A stretch of DNA of 64,000 bases from Euryarchaeota archaeon. Lineage in GTDB: Archaea > Thermoplasmatota > SW-10-69-26 > JACQPN01. The position numbers and the translations under genes were made by a program. Numbering within the stretch: position 1 is the stretch's first letter; every line of letters begins with the position of its first letter. The DNA is taken from NCBI GenBank assembly GCA_016207515.1, contig JACQPN010000022.1, positions 62,001 through 126,000 on the forward strand. Direction: 5' to 3'. Shown here piece after piece: positions 31,553 through 39,448 of the stretch. Under the pieces are notes generated by a model, which saw nothing but the letters and a program-made list of their open reading frames with translations, ran no database searches and was not told the DNA's origin.

Positions 31553-31691
31553 CAGAACGAAGATGCGCTTTGAACCATGGGCGCCGCTACGAACCATTGT
31601 TGTTGAGGGGGCGAGCAGAGAATTTGGACCTCCTTCAGTTCATAGCGAGACCGCGAAACGAATCACGAAGACGCCGGTCCCGGAGCGGAAG

Positions 31692-31736
31692 TTATAAGTA
31701 GATTGACAATTACATACAATTGCTGGCAATTGTATG
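31692..31736 (+). promoter_or_regulatory. Promoter and operator of the toxin-antitoxin pair
   Basis: TTATAAGT (31692-31699) is a TATA box. A perfect 11-bp inverted repeat, CATACAATTGC and GCAATTGTATG with a 2-bp spacer, covers 31713-31736; its last three bases are the antitoxin ATG. A dimeric antitoxin binding here would block transcription start or ribosome loading, the usual autoregulation of type II systems. The function is inferred; the palindrome is seen directly. Confidence 0.8.
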
Positions 31737-32009
31737 CCCACCACGATCACAGTCGAACCCGAAGTCAAGGAGGAACTCGATCAAATACGGCCCGAGACTC
31801 TGACGTGGGGCCAATTCCTTCATGCGCTCGGTCGCAGCGTAGACCCGGAGCGGTTGGAGCGCGAGTTTCAATCATTCTACGCGGCAGAGTATCAGGAAGC
31901 GGCCCGCCTCGCCAAGGAGCGCTACGAAGCCGCCCAGCGGGATCCTGATTCGTTGCTGAGCGCGACCGAAGCACGTAAGCGCGTGCGGGCGCTACGGGGC
32001 CGCAAGTGA
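31734..32009 (+). CDS. Antitoxin of a type II toxin-antitoxin system
   Basis: A 91-residue protein starting MPTTITVEPEVKEELDQIRP, the pattern of an archaeal ribbon-helix-helix type antitoxin: a short beta strand (TTITV) for operator binding, then a helix. The rest is strongly charged and helical (EFQSFYAAEYQEAARLAKER), typical of the toxin-wrapping part. It is followed after 4 nt by a RelE/ParE-like toxin gene, and its start codon is part of a perfect palindrome. The exact antitoxin family is not certain. It lies first in the cargo of the tRNA-Met element. Confidence 0.8.
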   Translation: MPTTITVEPEVKEELDQIRPETLTWGQFLHALGRSVDPERLEREFQSFYAAEYQEAARLAKERYEAAQRDPDSLLSATEARKRVRALRGRK

Positions 32010-32013
32010 AGCC

Positions 32014-32373
32014 TTGGTCAGGCAGTGCCCACTGACGCCGAAAGAACCACGCTACGAGGTCAAGTACACGCAAGAGGCGCTTCCTGAGTTCGCCGAACAC
32101 GCCGACTATGAGAGGCTCATGAACGAGATCGAGTCCGTCCTCGCCGTCGATCCATTCGATCCGCCAGGCCACCGCAGCGAGAAAGTGGAGGGGTCGCCAC
32201 CGTTGCGGCGGTATCGGCCACATGCGGACAATGATTCACGGGTGTTCTACGCGGTCGAGGGAAGCGAGGTTTGGATTCTAGGGTTTCATGCACGCAAGAC
32301 GGCGTATAGGCCGGCGAACTTCAGAGCGGCGTTGGGAAGGTTGAGGCGGGCGGGTGGGGAGTCCCGAGGCTAG
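32014..32373 (+). CDS. RelE/ParE-superfamily toxin
   Basis: A 119-residue protein with the RelE/ParE pattern. It has an early strand YEVKYTQEALPEF, a basic helix region, the central RSEKVEGSPPLRRYRPHADNDSRVFY in which the family usually places its basic RNA-cleaving residues, and the closing strand VWILGFHARKTAYR. RelE members cut mRNA on ribosomes and ParE members poison gyrase; sequence alone does not decide which. The start is probably TTG 32014, 4 nt after the antitoxin stop. In a genome with gyrase both targets are available. Confidence 0.82.
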   Translation: MVRQCPLTPKEPRYEVKYTQEALPEFAEHADYERLMNEIESVLAVDPFDPPGHRSEKVEGSPPLRRYRPHADNDSRVFYAVEGSEVWILGFHARKTAYRPANFRAALGRLRRAGGESRG

Positions 32374-32583
32374 AAACAGAGCTGGCACGACCCTTGGATT
32401 CTGGTGGAATCGGGAAACTCTTAGGTCCTCCGACGTCATACATACCAGCGCGGTACTGCCATGGCCCACGACGAACCTCCTCGGATAAACTGGCGCCTAC
32501 TCGGGCCGCAGCGACGCGTTCCATCAACTGCTGCTCAAAGGTCTAGTCAATGCCCGAAAACGTCCCGGCGCATTGTGGGCAAG

Positions 32584-33402
32584 ATGCGTTGTTCCATATG
32601 CGGTGGGGGTTTCAGGGGGAAACAAGATTTAGACGATCATGTGCTCGCTTGTCACGTTCGAATCGGACCGCCGGTTCTGGATACCGCGCCTCCCGCAGCC
32701 GGTACAGCCATCGCGATTCGAAACGTCACGGATGCCGCCATCCTGAGTCTGTACGAAATAGCTGAAACCCGGGCCGAGCTATCGACCAACGCGGTTCTCG
32801 AACGACTCGTCGCAACAATCGAAGGGGGCTGGGCCGTCCCCGTTCCGCTCGGCAAGAAGGTGATTTCAGCGACCATCGATCTTCCCCCCTGCGAAATCTT
32901 AGGTGTGACCGCATGCCACCAATTTCGTGCAACTCTAATCTTGGCTGGAGGGCGCGGCCCTGAGGTGACGCGGTCTCGTTCGGATCCTTGGAGCTTGGAC
33001 GGGGGCTACGCCATAGAGGGCGCGGTAGGGCGCCCAACGCCGGCCGCAAACCAAGCTCCCACGATTCCTGTGGAAACGTTGGGCCGCCTCGCGGAAAGCG
33101 GAGTGGTCGCGGCGCCCCTCCCGGACACGCTCCGGTTTCAGTGGCGCGGGGTCGCGTATTCTCCCGAGGTCTACGACGACCCGCCGCCCGAGGTGATGTG
33201 GGGCCAGCTGTTGCGGGCAATATCTAGCGGCTGGGCACCGCCGGATACAGCTGGAATCGGGAATGCCGCCGGCAAGATGGAAATCACTCGGTTTCCGACG
33301 AATGACGGTCGAAACCAGTACCACTTGCGGGCAACGGTCATTAGGAAAGGAGGAGGTTCCGGCAAGACCCTCTACAGTTTGACCGAACCGTGGGTCCACT
33401 GA
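32584..33402 (+). CDS. Zinc-finger protein with a duplicated uncharacterised domain
   Basis: A 272-residue protein from the ATG before the finger; an upstream ATG at 32461 adds 41 unlikely residues. MRCSICGGGFRGKQDLDDHVLACH is close to a C2H2 zinc finger. Two similar segments follow. The first contains LVATIEGGWAVP and ends FRATLILAGGRGPEVTRSRSDPW. The second contains LLRAISSGWAPP and ends YHLRATVIRKGGGSGKTLYSLTEPW. The shared G-W-A-x-P and R-A-T-x-I-x(3)-G-G elements show an internal duplication. No family is recognised. Its place in the tRNA-bounded element suggests an accessory nucleic-acid-binding role, which is inference. Confidence 0.65.
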   Translation: MRCSICGGGFRGKQDLDDHVLACHVRIGPPVLDTAPPAAGTAIAIRNVTDAAILSLYEIAETRAELSTNAVLERLVATIEGGWAVPVPLGKKVISATIDLPPCEILGVTACHQFRATLILAGGRGPEVTRSRSDPWSLDGGYAIEGAVGRPTPAANQAPTIPVETLGRLAESGVVAAPLPDTLRFQWRGVAYSPEVYDDPPPEVMWGQLLRAISSGWAPPDTAGIGNAAGKMEITRFPTNDGRNQYHLRATVIRKGGGSGKTLYSLTEPWVH

Positions 33403-33466
33403 CGAGTGCCGGGCGTGCGCCCAGAATCGAAAGATTGACTTACTACGCCTGGCTTGAAAATGCGGC

Positions 33467-33790
33467 TTGCCGACGACCAATCCCGAACCACCGCCTCGCG
33501 ACGCTGATTTGGTCCAGTTGAAGGAACATATGAAGAACCTGCTCTCCAGCTACGGTTCAGGATATGCTACGTCGCCTACCGCAGGTCCCGTGTACCTTGC
33601 GGCCATAGACACGACCGCTCAACTGATCGCCGCCGAGACAATCGCAGAAGCCGTCACCAGGGCCGACGAGAACGCGCAGGCGCTCCAGAAGCGGGCCGAA
33701 CGGGCGACGTGGGTTCTTGCGGTCGCTACAATCGTCCTGGCTGTTTCCACGATCGGGCTCTTCCTAGCGGCGCTCGTGCCACGCGCCTGA
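33467..33790 (+). CDS. Small tail-anchored protein
   Basis: A 107-residue protein with a soluble helical part (about residues 15-82, rich in Ala, Glu and Gln, possibly coiled coil around ADENAQALQKRAERA) and a single C-terminal membrane helix, WVLAVATIVLAVSTIGLFLAAL. The start is TTG 33467. No family is recognised. It sits between the zinc-finger gene and the HNH gene in the element. Confidence 0.55.
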   Translation: MPTTNPEPPPRDADLVQLKEHMKNLLSSYGSGYATSPTAGPVYLAAIDTTAQLIAAETIAEAVTRADENAQALQKRAERATWVLAVATIVLAVSTIGLFLAALVPRA

Positions 33791-33868
33791 AAGTCGCAAG
33801 CAGAACGCGTCACAAGAAGCCGTGTTTGTCCGCAACGTTCTTTTCGGGACTCTGCCTTCTCCGAGTTG

Positions 33869-34399
33869 ATGCTTCGCCGGGATCCCAAGGCCAGGCTCGT
33901 CACTAAAAGGATTCCCTTTGTCGGAGGAAACTACGCCTACATGTTTGAGTGCGGGAAAATCTTCCGTAAGATATCCAATATCGAAGGCGACAAGATTCTC
34001 GAAGACTCGGAACAGCGCGCCGTGCTCGTGGCCAGCTATGAAGGACGAACATGGTGGCTTTTGAAGGGTGCGTTCTTCGTAACGTCAGAACTGCTCACGG
34101 CCGACGAAGCCACCGTCCTTATCGTCGAGAGGCTTCTCAAGGCCCAACGCCGCATAGACCGGGCCGCCGCGTATGTGGCTACACAAGGTGAACCGGCCGA
34201 AAAACGTGAACCAATCCCGCAAGCCGTCAAGGAGGTCGTGTGGACCCGAGATCATGGTCGATGCGTCCAGTGTGGAAGCCAGGAGCGGATAGAATTCGAC
34301 CACATCATTCCGCTTTCCAAGGGGGGCGCGAACACGGCCCGTAATCTTCAACTTCTGTGTGAAGGGTGCAACAGGGAGAAAGGAGCCAATATTGCCTAA
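33869..34399 (+). CDS. HNH endonuclease with an uncharacterised N-terminal domain
   Basis: A 176-residue protein. The last 55 residues are a complete HNH nuclease domain: two CxxC zinc pairs (CVQCGS and CEGCNREKG), the catalytic DHIIPLSKGG with its His, and the Asn in ARNLQLLC. The preceding 110 residues (RLVTKRIPFVGGNYAYMFECGKI and on) form an unknown mixed alpha/beta domain. A TTG three bases upstream is an alternative start. HNH nucleases of this type occur in homing, restriction and defence roles; the position in the tRNA-bounded element fits defence or element maintenance, but no partner methylase is nearby. Confidence 0.88.
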   Translation: MLRRDPKARLVTKRIPFVGGNYAYMFECGKIFRKISNIEGDKILEDSEQRAVLVASYEGRTWWLLKGAFFVTSELLTADEATVLIVERLLKAQRRIDRAAAYVATQGEPAEKREPIPQAVKEVVWTRDHGRCVQCGSQERIEFDHIIPLSKGGANTARNLQLLCEGCNREKGANIA

Positions 34400-34701
34400 T
34401 TCACCACGGTAACGGATGAAACGGGTAGGGAGGTCGGACCAGCGATCCAGCTCAAAGGCATTGATTATTGACAACTTGGCCGGGGCCCATAAGACGAATT
34501 CGCTCGGGGTGCGTCGCTTGATCTCGTGACACCTTGTGGTGGCCTCCGGTGGACCGGGCGCGATGCCTTACTATCACGCGGCCGCTGAATAAATCTTGTC
34601 GACATACGAGATGCATTGGGGCAAAGGATGCAGCCAACCTCGGAAAAAGAGGGGAAGCCTCCCCCCGAGAAGGGCACCAAATGGAGGGAAGACCGCTCGT
34701 C
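34400..34701. other. Non-coding right part of the tRNA-Met element
   Basis: I see no convincing gene or RNA here. Short frames on the minus strand have no family features. The segment runs directly into the right 47-bp repeat. Confidence 0.5.
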
Positions 34702-34748
34702 ATCCATTCCCCGCTACTGAGCCGAAAGTCGGCGAAGTCAGGGGAATG
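34702..34748 (+). repeat. Right 47-bp direct repeat (attR candidate)
   Basis: Identical over 47 bases to 31424-31470, including the tRNA tail and trailer hairpin. It is followed by GGCGTAGCC, whose flanks form GAATGGC-GTA-GCCATTC, a degenerate tail copy, and a further GA/GA hairpin CGACCT-GA-GC-CCA-GC-GA-AGGTCG (about 34768-34790). Confidence 0.85.
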
Positions 34749-34763
34749 GCGTAGCCATTCCTC

Positions 34764-34880
34764 GCAATGCACGACCTGAGCCCAGCGAAGGTCGGGCACG
34801 AGATGACGAAAGCCACCGAGGTCGGCGACGGAAATCGCCGAACCGGGCGATTTGTTGTTTATCATCCATTCCCCGCTACT
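34764..34880 (+). repeat. Outer hairpins and last copy of the tRNA-Met tail
   Basis: Beyond attR lie a GA/GA hairpin with a CGACCT/AGGTCG stem, an 8-bp hairpin AAATCGCC/GGCGATTT (about 34830-34852) and a 17-bp copy of the tRNA tail at 34864-34880. The last copy contains the TAG stop of the Lrp-like gene on the opposite strand. Confidence 0.6.
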
Positions 34881-35787
34881 TTCCTTCCCCCCGTGCCCTC
34901 CTCTCCACTTCCTCGTCCATCCAATGCGTTATGCTTCGTCTGGCAAGTTGCACGTCCGCCCGCACCGCCTTGACGCCTTGCATCTTCGCGAAGTGGTCGC
35001 GCCTCTTGTCTAGTTCCAACATGCTTTCGATCACCCCGCTCACCCTCGAGGCGGGGCCTTCGAAGCTCGAGAACACTAGGCCGGGAAGTTCCTTGAGTTC
35101 TCCGTCCACGGCGGAGCGTGCCTTCGTGTCGCCGTACTCGACGCCCATGTGGAACATGACGCCCGAATCGACTTTCAATGGGCCCGTGATGACGCTGAGG
35201 ATCACTGCGCGTCCTGCCGTGAGCGCGTCCACGCGGCGTCGAAGGGTCCTCTCGGAGAGCCCTATCTCCTCTGCGATCTCGTCGTACGGTCGCCGCGCTC
35301 CACGGCGCAGGGCCGCGATTATCTTCCAATCGGTCTCGCTAGGTTCGATCGTCGCGGGCGGGCACGTGACGCTCGCACGGGACGCAGGGGGGCCGGTGAT
35401 GTTGGCGAGTAGGGCCAGTTGGCGCTCGAAGGCGGCGCCGGACGGGTTGAAGAAGACGACGGCGGGTCCAGCGACGTAGTACTCGAAGAGCCACTTGGCC
35501 CCATCGGCCATCATGAGCGCGTCGTGGACTTTCTCCTTGGAAGCGGGATCGGGGCGCGGGAATTCCACTCGCGTCATCAGCCGACCGAGGAGTCCCGGAT
35601 TCACGACCACCTCCCAACCCTCGATAAGGCCGCTCTCCTGCATCCGAAGGATCCTTGCCCGAACCGTCTCCTCGTCGACTCCCAGATCGCGGGCGATGTC
35701 GGCGAAGGATACCCGCACGTTCCACTGGAAGATGTTCGGGTGCCCCAGGGTTCGCATGATCCCGGCGTCGAGCGTGTCCACTTTCAC
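34876..35787 (-). CDS. Lrp/AsnC-type transcription regulator with two HTH domains
   Basis: A 303-residue protein made of two winged-helix units. The N-terminal HTH (residues 26-57, VSFADIARDLGVDEETVRARI) is followed by a ligand-binding-like part. A second HTH (about residues 155-185, RPYDEIAEEIGLSERTLRRRVDALTAG) is followed by another alpha/beta segment ending in the basic RSITHWMDEEVERRARGEGK. Both HTHs resemble the AsnC/Lrp family, so a transcriptional regulator is likely; the ligand is unknown. Such double regulators are common in Thermoplasmatota and haloarchaea. The stop codon lies in a copy of the tRNA-Met tail, which marks the outer edge of the integrated element. Confidence 0.85.
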   Translation of the reverse strand: MKVDTLDAGIMRTLGHPNIFQWNVRVSFADIARDLGVDEETVRARILRMQESGLIEGWEVVVNPGLLGRLMTRVEFPRPDPASKEKVHDALMMADGAKWLFEYYVAGPAVVFFNPSGAAFERQLALLANITGPPASRASVTCPPATIEPSETDWKIIAALRRGARRPYDEIAEEIGLSERTLRRRVDALTAGRAVILSVITGPLKVDSGVMFHMGVEYGDTKARSAVDGELKELPGLVFSSFEGPASRVSGVIESMLELDKRRDHFAKMQGVKAVRADVQLARRSITHWMDEEVERRARGEGK

Positions 35788-35963
35788 AGGGGCTCGAAGG
35801 AAAACCGGCCACGGACCGGATAAGATTGTCGCTTCCCGGGTAATGGCCAGGGGCGGCCTTACGTGAGGGCCGACCCTCGTAGGGTCATGCGCGTTGGTGC
35901 CTGGTCCGAGGATTCCCCGCTCGCCGACATGCTCGGCGACGGGAAGGCACGCCGCGCAAAAAA

Positions 35964-36464
35964 ATGGAGAAGACGCGAATGAAACAGGAGACGAGATTTG
36001 CCGTGGTCACGCTTGTGTTTGCGATCGTTGGGCTGGCGGTTGGCCCGAACACGCCGATCGGGGAAGCGATCTGGGGGAGTGCCGCTGAAGAGGCGGGCGC
36101 CGGGCCCACGGGTAACGAGTTGGCGTTCCTCATAGGCGTCTCGATCGTGCAGGCGATCGCCTTCGGCTTTGGGGTTGCCTTCCTTGCCTTCGGAGCTGGC
36201 GTGGTCCGGCAGCTCGGCGGTTCCCCGGGACTCGCGACGGCCGCGCACCTTGCGATTTCGTGGTCCCTCATTTCGTGGGTGCCCCACTCGGCGATGCACA
36301 TGACGACGGGGCCGGACATGTCGAAACTGATCTTGACCGAATACGTGTTCCACGTGACGTTGATCCTCGGTGGCGCGGTCCTGGCATGGTACTTCTGGTC
36401 GCTTTCCAGACTCGACACGACCACAAAGGTGGCGGGGCGAGCGGGTTCCTCGATCGAAGCGTGA
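35964..36464 (+). CDS. Four-helix membrane protein of unknown function
   Basis: A 166-residue protein with four hydrophobic helices: residues 11-28, about 50-78 (a long FLIGVSIVQAIAFGFGVAFLAF segment), 90-108 and 125-147. A His pair lies in WVPHSAMHMTTG between helices three and four, and another His in EYVFHVTLILGG, which might bind metal or haem; this is only suggestive. No family is recognised. An ATG at 35979 is an alternative start. It is divergent from the Lrp-like regulator across 176 bp and could be its target. Confidence 0.7.
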   Translation: MEKTRMKQETRFAVVTLVFAIVGLAVGPNTPIGEAIWGSAAEEAGAGPTGNELAFLIGVSIVQAIAFGFGVAFLAFGAGVVRQLGGSPGLATAAHLAISWSLISWVPHSAMHMTTGPDMSKLILTEYVFHVTLILGGAVLAWYFWSLSRLDTTTKVAGRAGSSIEA

Positions 36465-36604
36465 GCCGGGCCACGGAGGTCGTCCCCGCAAGCCTCCGAC
36501 CCCGCTGTCTCCGTGGGGGATCCGAGGCCCCTGAATCTCGCGCCTTCCTCACGGCGGCATCCACATTCGCCAGCGTCAAATATGACGCTGTCGATCGACA
36601 AGGC

Positions 36605-38014
36605 GTGAAGGACTGGTTCGGCCCGCTTGTTAGCTTTTTGTTTTTGACGTCCGGGTGCGTCCAGATGGGGCCAGACAGTCCTTACGAAGGCAGCTCCCCG
36701 TCTGGAGACCCGACGGATCGCGGCCCTTCCACGGGTGGACCCGATAACGGCTCAGGCGGGTTCCAGAATGGGTCCAAGAACCTCTCGGGGGGCCTGGGAG
36801 ACGACGCGTCCGACGCTACGGGCGATGGCAGCGGTTCGACAGACGGCTCCGGCACAGGTGACGCTGGCGCGAACGCCACAGGGGATGACGAAGTCGACCA
36901 TGGAAACGTGCCGCATGCTGGAAACGCATCCGACGAGGGCAACGTGTCAGGCGGTGGCGGCGGCCCCCGCCTGATTCCGCTAAACGATTTCCGCAACGAA
37001 CCCGAGATCCCGTCGACACTGGAGCGGGCACGTCTTCCGGATTGCGCCGGTCGCCGGTTCTTGACCACACCGGTCGACCTCGCCGTGCTCATCGACATCA
37101 CGCCGCGTGGCGAGATATCGCCTCCCGGCCACACGTTCCCCACCGACCACGCGTTCCTTCACCTCTCGCCGGGCGGAGCGACGACGGCGACACAACCGCT
37201 TTTCGCGCCCGCCAACGTGACGCTCACCCTCATCACGTTCTCACACGGCATCACGCAAGACCCGGTCGACTACACGCTCTGGTTCGCGCTATGCAAGGAC
37301 GTGATCGGTTACTACAACCACGTGAAGGAGATCAGCTCCGACTTGCAGAAAATCGTCGACGGCGGCGAATGCATGTTCCAGGGCGAGGAGAAGACGGGCC
37401 GTTGCAACATCCGCGCGTTCGAAAACATCACCGACGCGACGACGCTTGGCCGCGTGGGCCGGCTCCAGGGGAACTTCGATTTCGGGCTGTTCGACCTCAG
37501 GAGGCCGCTCACGTTCGCTAACGCGTCTCGTTACAGCACCCGGACACTTTTTATCCAGTGCGCTTTCGAGTATTACGACGACGCGACGAGAGATCGTTTC
37601 TTCGCCCTGATCGACCGGGACGATGAGGCGCAGTGCGGAAAGACCGACTTCGACCTCATGGGCACGCTTCGTGGCAATTGGTTCCATGAGAACGCGACCG
37701 ATTCCATTGTCCAGTGGGACCGCCACCTCGCCTTCGTCCCTGACAACGAGGCTCCATCGACTCAAATCGTCTCGATAGCCGGTGTGTTCCGCTCTTTTGC
37801 AAAGCTCGAATTCTCACCCGTCCCCACGGGGCTTATAAACCAACGTTTCGAGGATGTGAGGCAGGATGGTCTGGTCCGCTGCTACCACGGACCCGATTAC
37901 GCGGGAAAGATCCTGGTCGAGCTTCTTGGACCATCGCGGCTACGCATCGAACACAATGATGGTTCCTGCGGTGGATCCGAGACCTTCCAAGCGCCCGCGT
38001 TCTACGTTCGGTGA
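36605..38014 (+). CDS. Lipoprotein with Gly/Ser/Asp/Asn-rich linker and unknown beta domain
   Basis: A 469-residue lipoprotein. The GTG start lies about 25 nt after an AAATATGA element and gives the signal VKDWFGPLVSFLFLTSGCVQ with a lipobox Cys. Residues 20-120 are a low-complexity linker rich in Gly, Ser, Asp, Asn and Thr, likely to lift the domain off the membrane. The remaining 350 residues are a globular domain with six or more Cys (for example GECMFQGEEKTGRCN, FIQCAFEY, DEAQCGK) that could form disulfides. No family is recognised. It is convergent with a MFS transporter gene. Confidence 0.75.
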   Translation: MKDWFGPLVSFLFLTSGCVQMGPDSPYEGSSPSGDPTDRGPSTGGPDNGSGGFQNGSKNLSGGLGDDASDATGDGSGSTDGSGTGDAGANATGDDEVDHGNVPHAGNASDEGNVSGGGGGPRLIPLNDFRNEPEIPSTLERARLPDCAGRRFLTTPVDLAVLIDITPRGEISPPGHTFPTDHAFLHLSPGGATTATQPLFAPANVTLTLITFSHGITQDPVDYTLWFALCKDVIGYYNHVKEISSDLQKIVDGGECMFQGEEKTGRCNIRAFENITDATTLGRVGRLQGNFDFGLFDLRRPLTFANASRYSTRTLFIQCAFEYYDDATRDRFFALIDRDDEAQCGKTDFDLMGTLRGNWFHENATDSIVQWDRHLAFVPDNEAPSTQIVSIAGVFRSFAKLEFSPVPTGLINQRFEDVRQDGLVRCYHGPDYAGKILVELLGPSRLRIEHNDGSCGGSETFQAPAFYVR

Positions 38015-38039
38015 GCGTTTGTGGGGCGGGGCGCACCGT

Positions 38040-39338
38040 TCACTTCCCCGGGTCGGGGGCCGCGCCGGGTCGCATTTCCAGGTGGAGTCCCTCTTTGGAC
38101 GGCGTCGTATCCTTGGCCGACGTTTTTTGTCGCGCCCCCAAGAAAACCATTACGGCAGCCAAAGTCAAGACGCTCGCGACGAAGAATGCTGCTCCCGGGA
38201 AATGGAAGGGCGCATCGCTTCTTGAGAAAGTCCCGAACAATTCGGCCATGACCAATGGGCCGACTATCGCCGCGAGGCTGAAAAGGCTCGCGTTGGCGCC
38301 TTGTAACTCACCTTGCGACGTTGGCGGGATCTCCTTCGACATCATCGCGTTCATGCCTGGCATCACCAACCCTGCGAGAAACCACGTCGAGAGCCAGGCG
38401 AACATCATCCACCCGGCGGTCGCGAAAGCGAAACCCATGAATCCGATGGAGCCGGCGATGAGGCCGATGAGGACGGTGCGCCGTTCACCCAAGCGCGGCA
38501 TGAGCGCCTTGGGAAGCGTCGCCTGGCTCACGGCCATTATCACTCCGACGAACGCCAGCGAGTAGCCGACGAGTGTCACCGACCATTCGAAGCGTTGCAT
38601 CGTGTAGAATGCCCACGTAGCAGGATACACTTGTCCGGCGAGGGCCCAGAGGAAAAGCGCTGCGGCGAGGCCGAAGACCTGGGGGAACCTACGCAGTTGG
38701 ATGAGAGCTCCAAGGGGGTTCGCTCTTTTCCAGGAGAAAAGTCGCCGTCTGTCCTTCGGCAGGCTCTCTCTTAGCACCAAGAACCCGAAGGCACAATTGG
38801 CAAACGCAAGCGCCGCCGCGGCAAAGAACGGCGCCCGTGTCCCGAACTGGCCGAGGAGCCCACCCAACGCCGGGCCCAGGATGAACCCTATGCCGAAGGC
38901 CGCCCCGACCATGCCGAAGTTCTGCGTCCGTTTCTTCGGTGGGCTCGAATCAGCGATGTACGCGTACGCCGTTGTGTAGGCGGCGCCAGGAATCCCGGCG
39001 AGGATGCGACCGAGGAACAACCACAAGAGGCTCGGCGCGACACCCATGATGAGGTAGTCGATCCCGAAAGCAAGAAGTGAGACGAGAAGCACGGGCCGCC
39101 GTCCGAACCGGTCGCTAAGGTTCCCGAGTACTGGAGCGCAGACGAATTGGACCGCCGCGAAGGAGAAGAAGAGCCAACCCCCGTAGATCGCCGCCTGGCT
39201 CAGGCCCTCCCCGGTGAGTTCGAGGATGAGGCCGGGGGTCACCGGGATGATGATGCCGAAGCCGATGGCATCGATGAGGACGGTGAGGACGACGAAGGTG
39301 ATGGCGGCATTGCCTTCCCCAGGTGGTCTTGAAGCCAC
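38040..39338 (-). CDS. MFS transporter (TetA-like drug/H+ antiporter family)
   Basis: A 432-residue, 12-helix major facilitator. Helix 1 shows LIDAIGFGIIIPVTPGLILEL, and the loop 2-3 motif A is GNLSDRFGRRPVLL. Motif C-like GIGFILGPALGGLLG in helix 5 marks the antiporter group. These features match TetA/Bcr-type exporters. The open frame continues upstream to 40202, but that part is a shadow of the ABC permease; GTG 39338 lies 27 nt after a TATAAT element at 39363-39368. The cargo is unknown. It sits downstream of a DrrAB-type ABC exporter. Confidence 0.93.
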   Translation of the reverse strand: MASRPPGEGNAAITFVVLTVLIDAIGFGIIIPVTPGLILELTGEGLSQAAIYGGWLFFSFAAVQFVCAPVLGNLSDRFGRRPVLLVSLLAFGIDYLIMGVAPSLLWLFLGRILAGIPGAAYTTAYAYIADSSPPKKRTQNFGMVGAAFGIGFILGPALGGLLGQFGTRAPFFAAAALAFANCAFGFLVLRESLPKDRRRLFSWKRANPLGALIQLRRFPQVFGLAAALFLWALAGQVYPATWAFYTMQRFEWSVTLVGYSLAFVGVIMAVSQATLPKALMPRLGERRTVLIGLIAGSIGFMGFAFATAGWMMFAWLSTWFLAGLVMPGMNAMMSKEIPPTSQGELQGANASLFSLAAIVGPLVMAELFGTFSRSDAPFHFPGAAFFVASVLTLAAVMVFLGARQKTSAKDTTPSKEGLHLEMRPGAAPDPGK

Positions 39339-39448
39339 GGTCGGGGCGATTGCCTCCCTCGATATAATAGCATCGCGCGGCCCCCCGCGACCTGGGCCGC
39401 GTCGCGGGCACAGGGTTTCATCGTCGTCGACCGGCCGTTCAACCGTTC

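Larger units (their letters stand above)
31424..34748. mobile_element. Putative integrated element at initiator tRNA-Met, without integrase
   Basis: A perfect 47-bp direct repeat, including the tRNA-Met 3' end, bounds about 3.3 kb of accessory DNA. The cargo is a toxin-antitoxin pair, a zinc-finger protein, a short tail-anchored protein and an HNH nuclease, all on the plus strand. Extra short copies of the tRNA tail at 31481, 31538 and 34864 suggest repeated insertion or excision. No integrase or transposase is present, so it would be a remnant or would depend on a recombinase supplied elsewhere. The right copy at 34864-34880 overlaps the stop codon of the Lrp-like gene. Confidence 0.7.

Noticed and set aside
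31424-34748. Insertion sequence at tRNA-Met
   Set aside because: No transposase and no terminal inverted repeats of IS type; the tRNA-end direct repeats fit site-specific integration instead.
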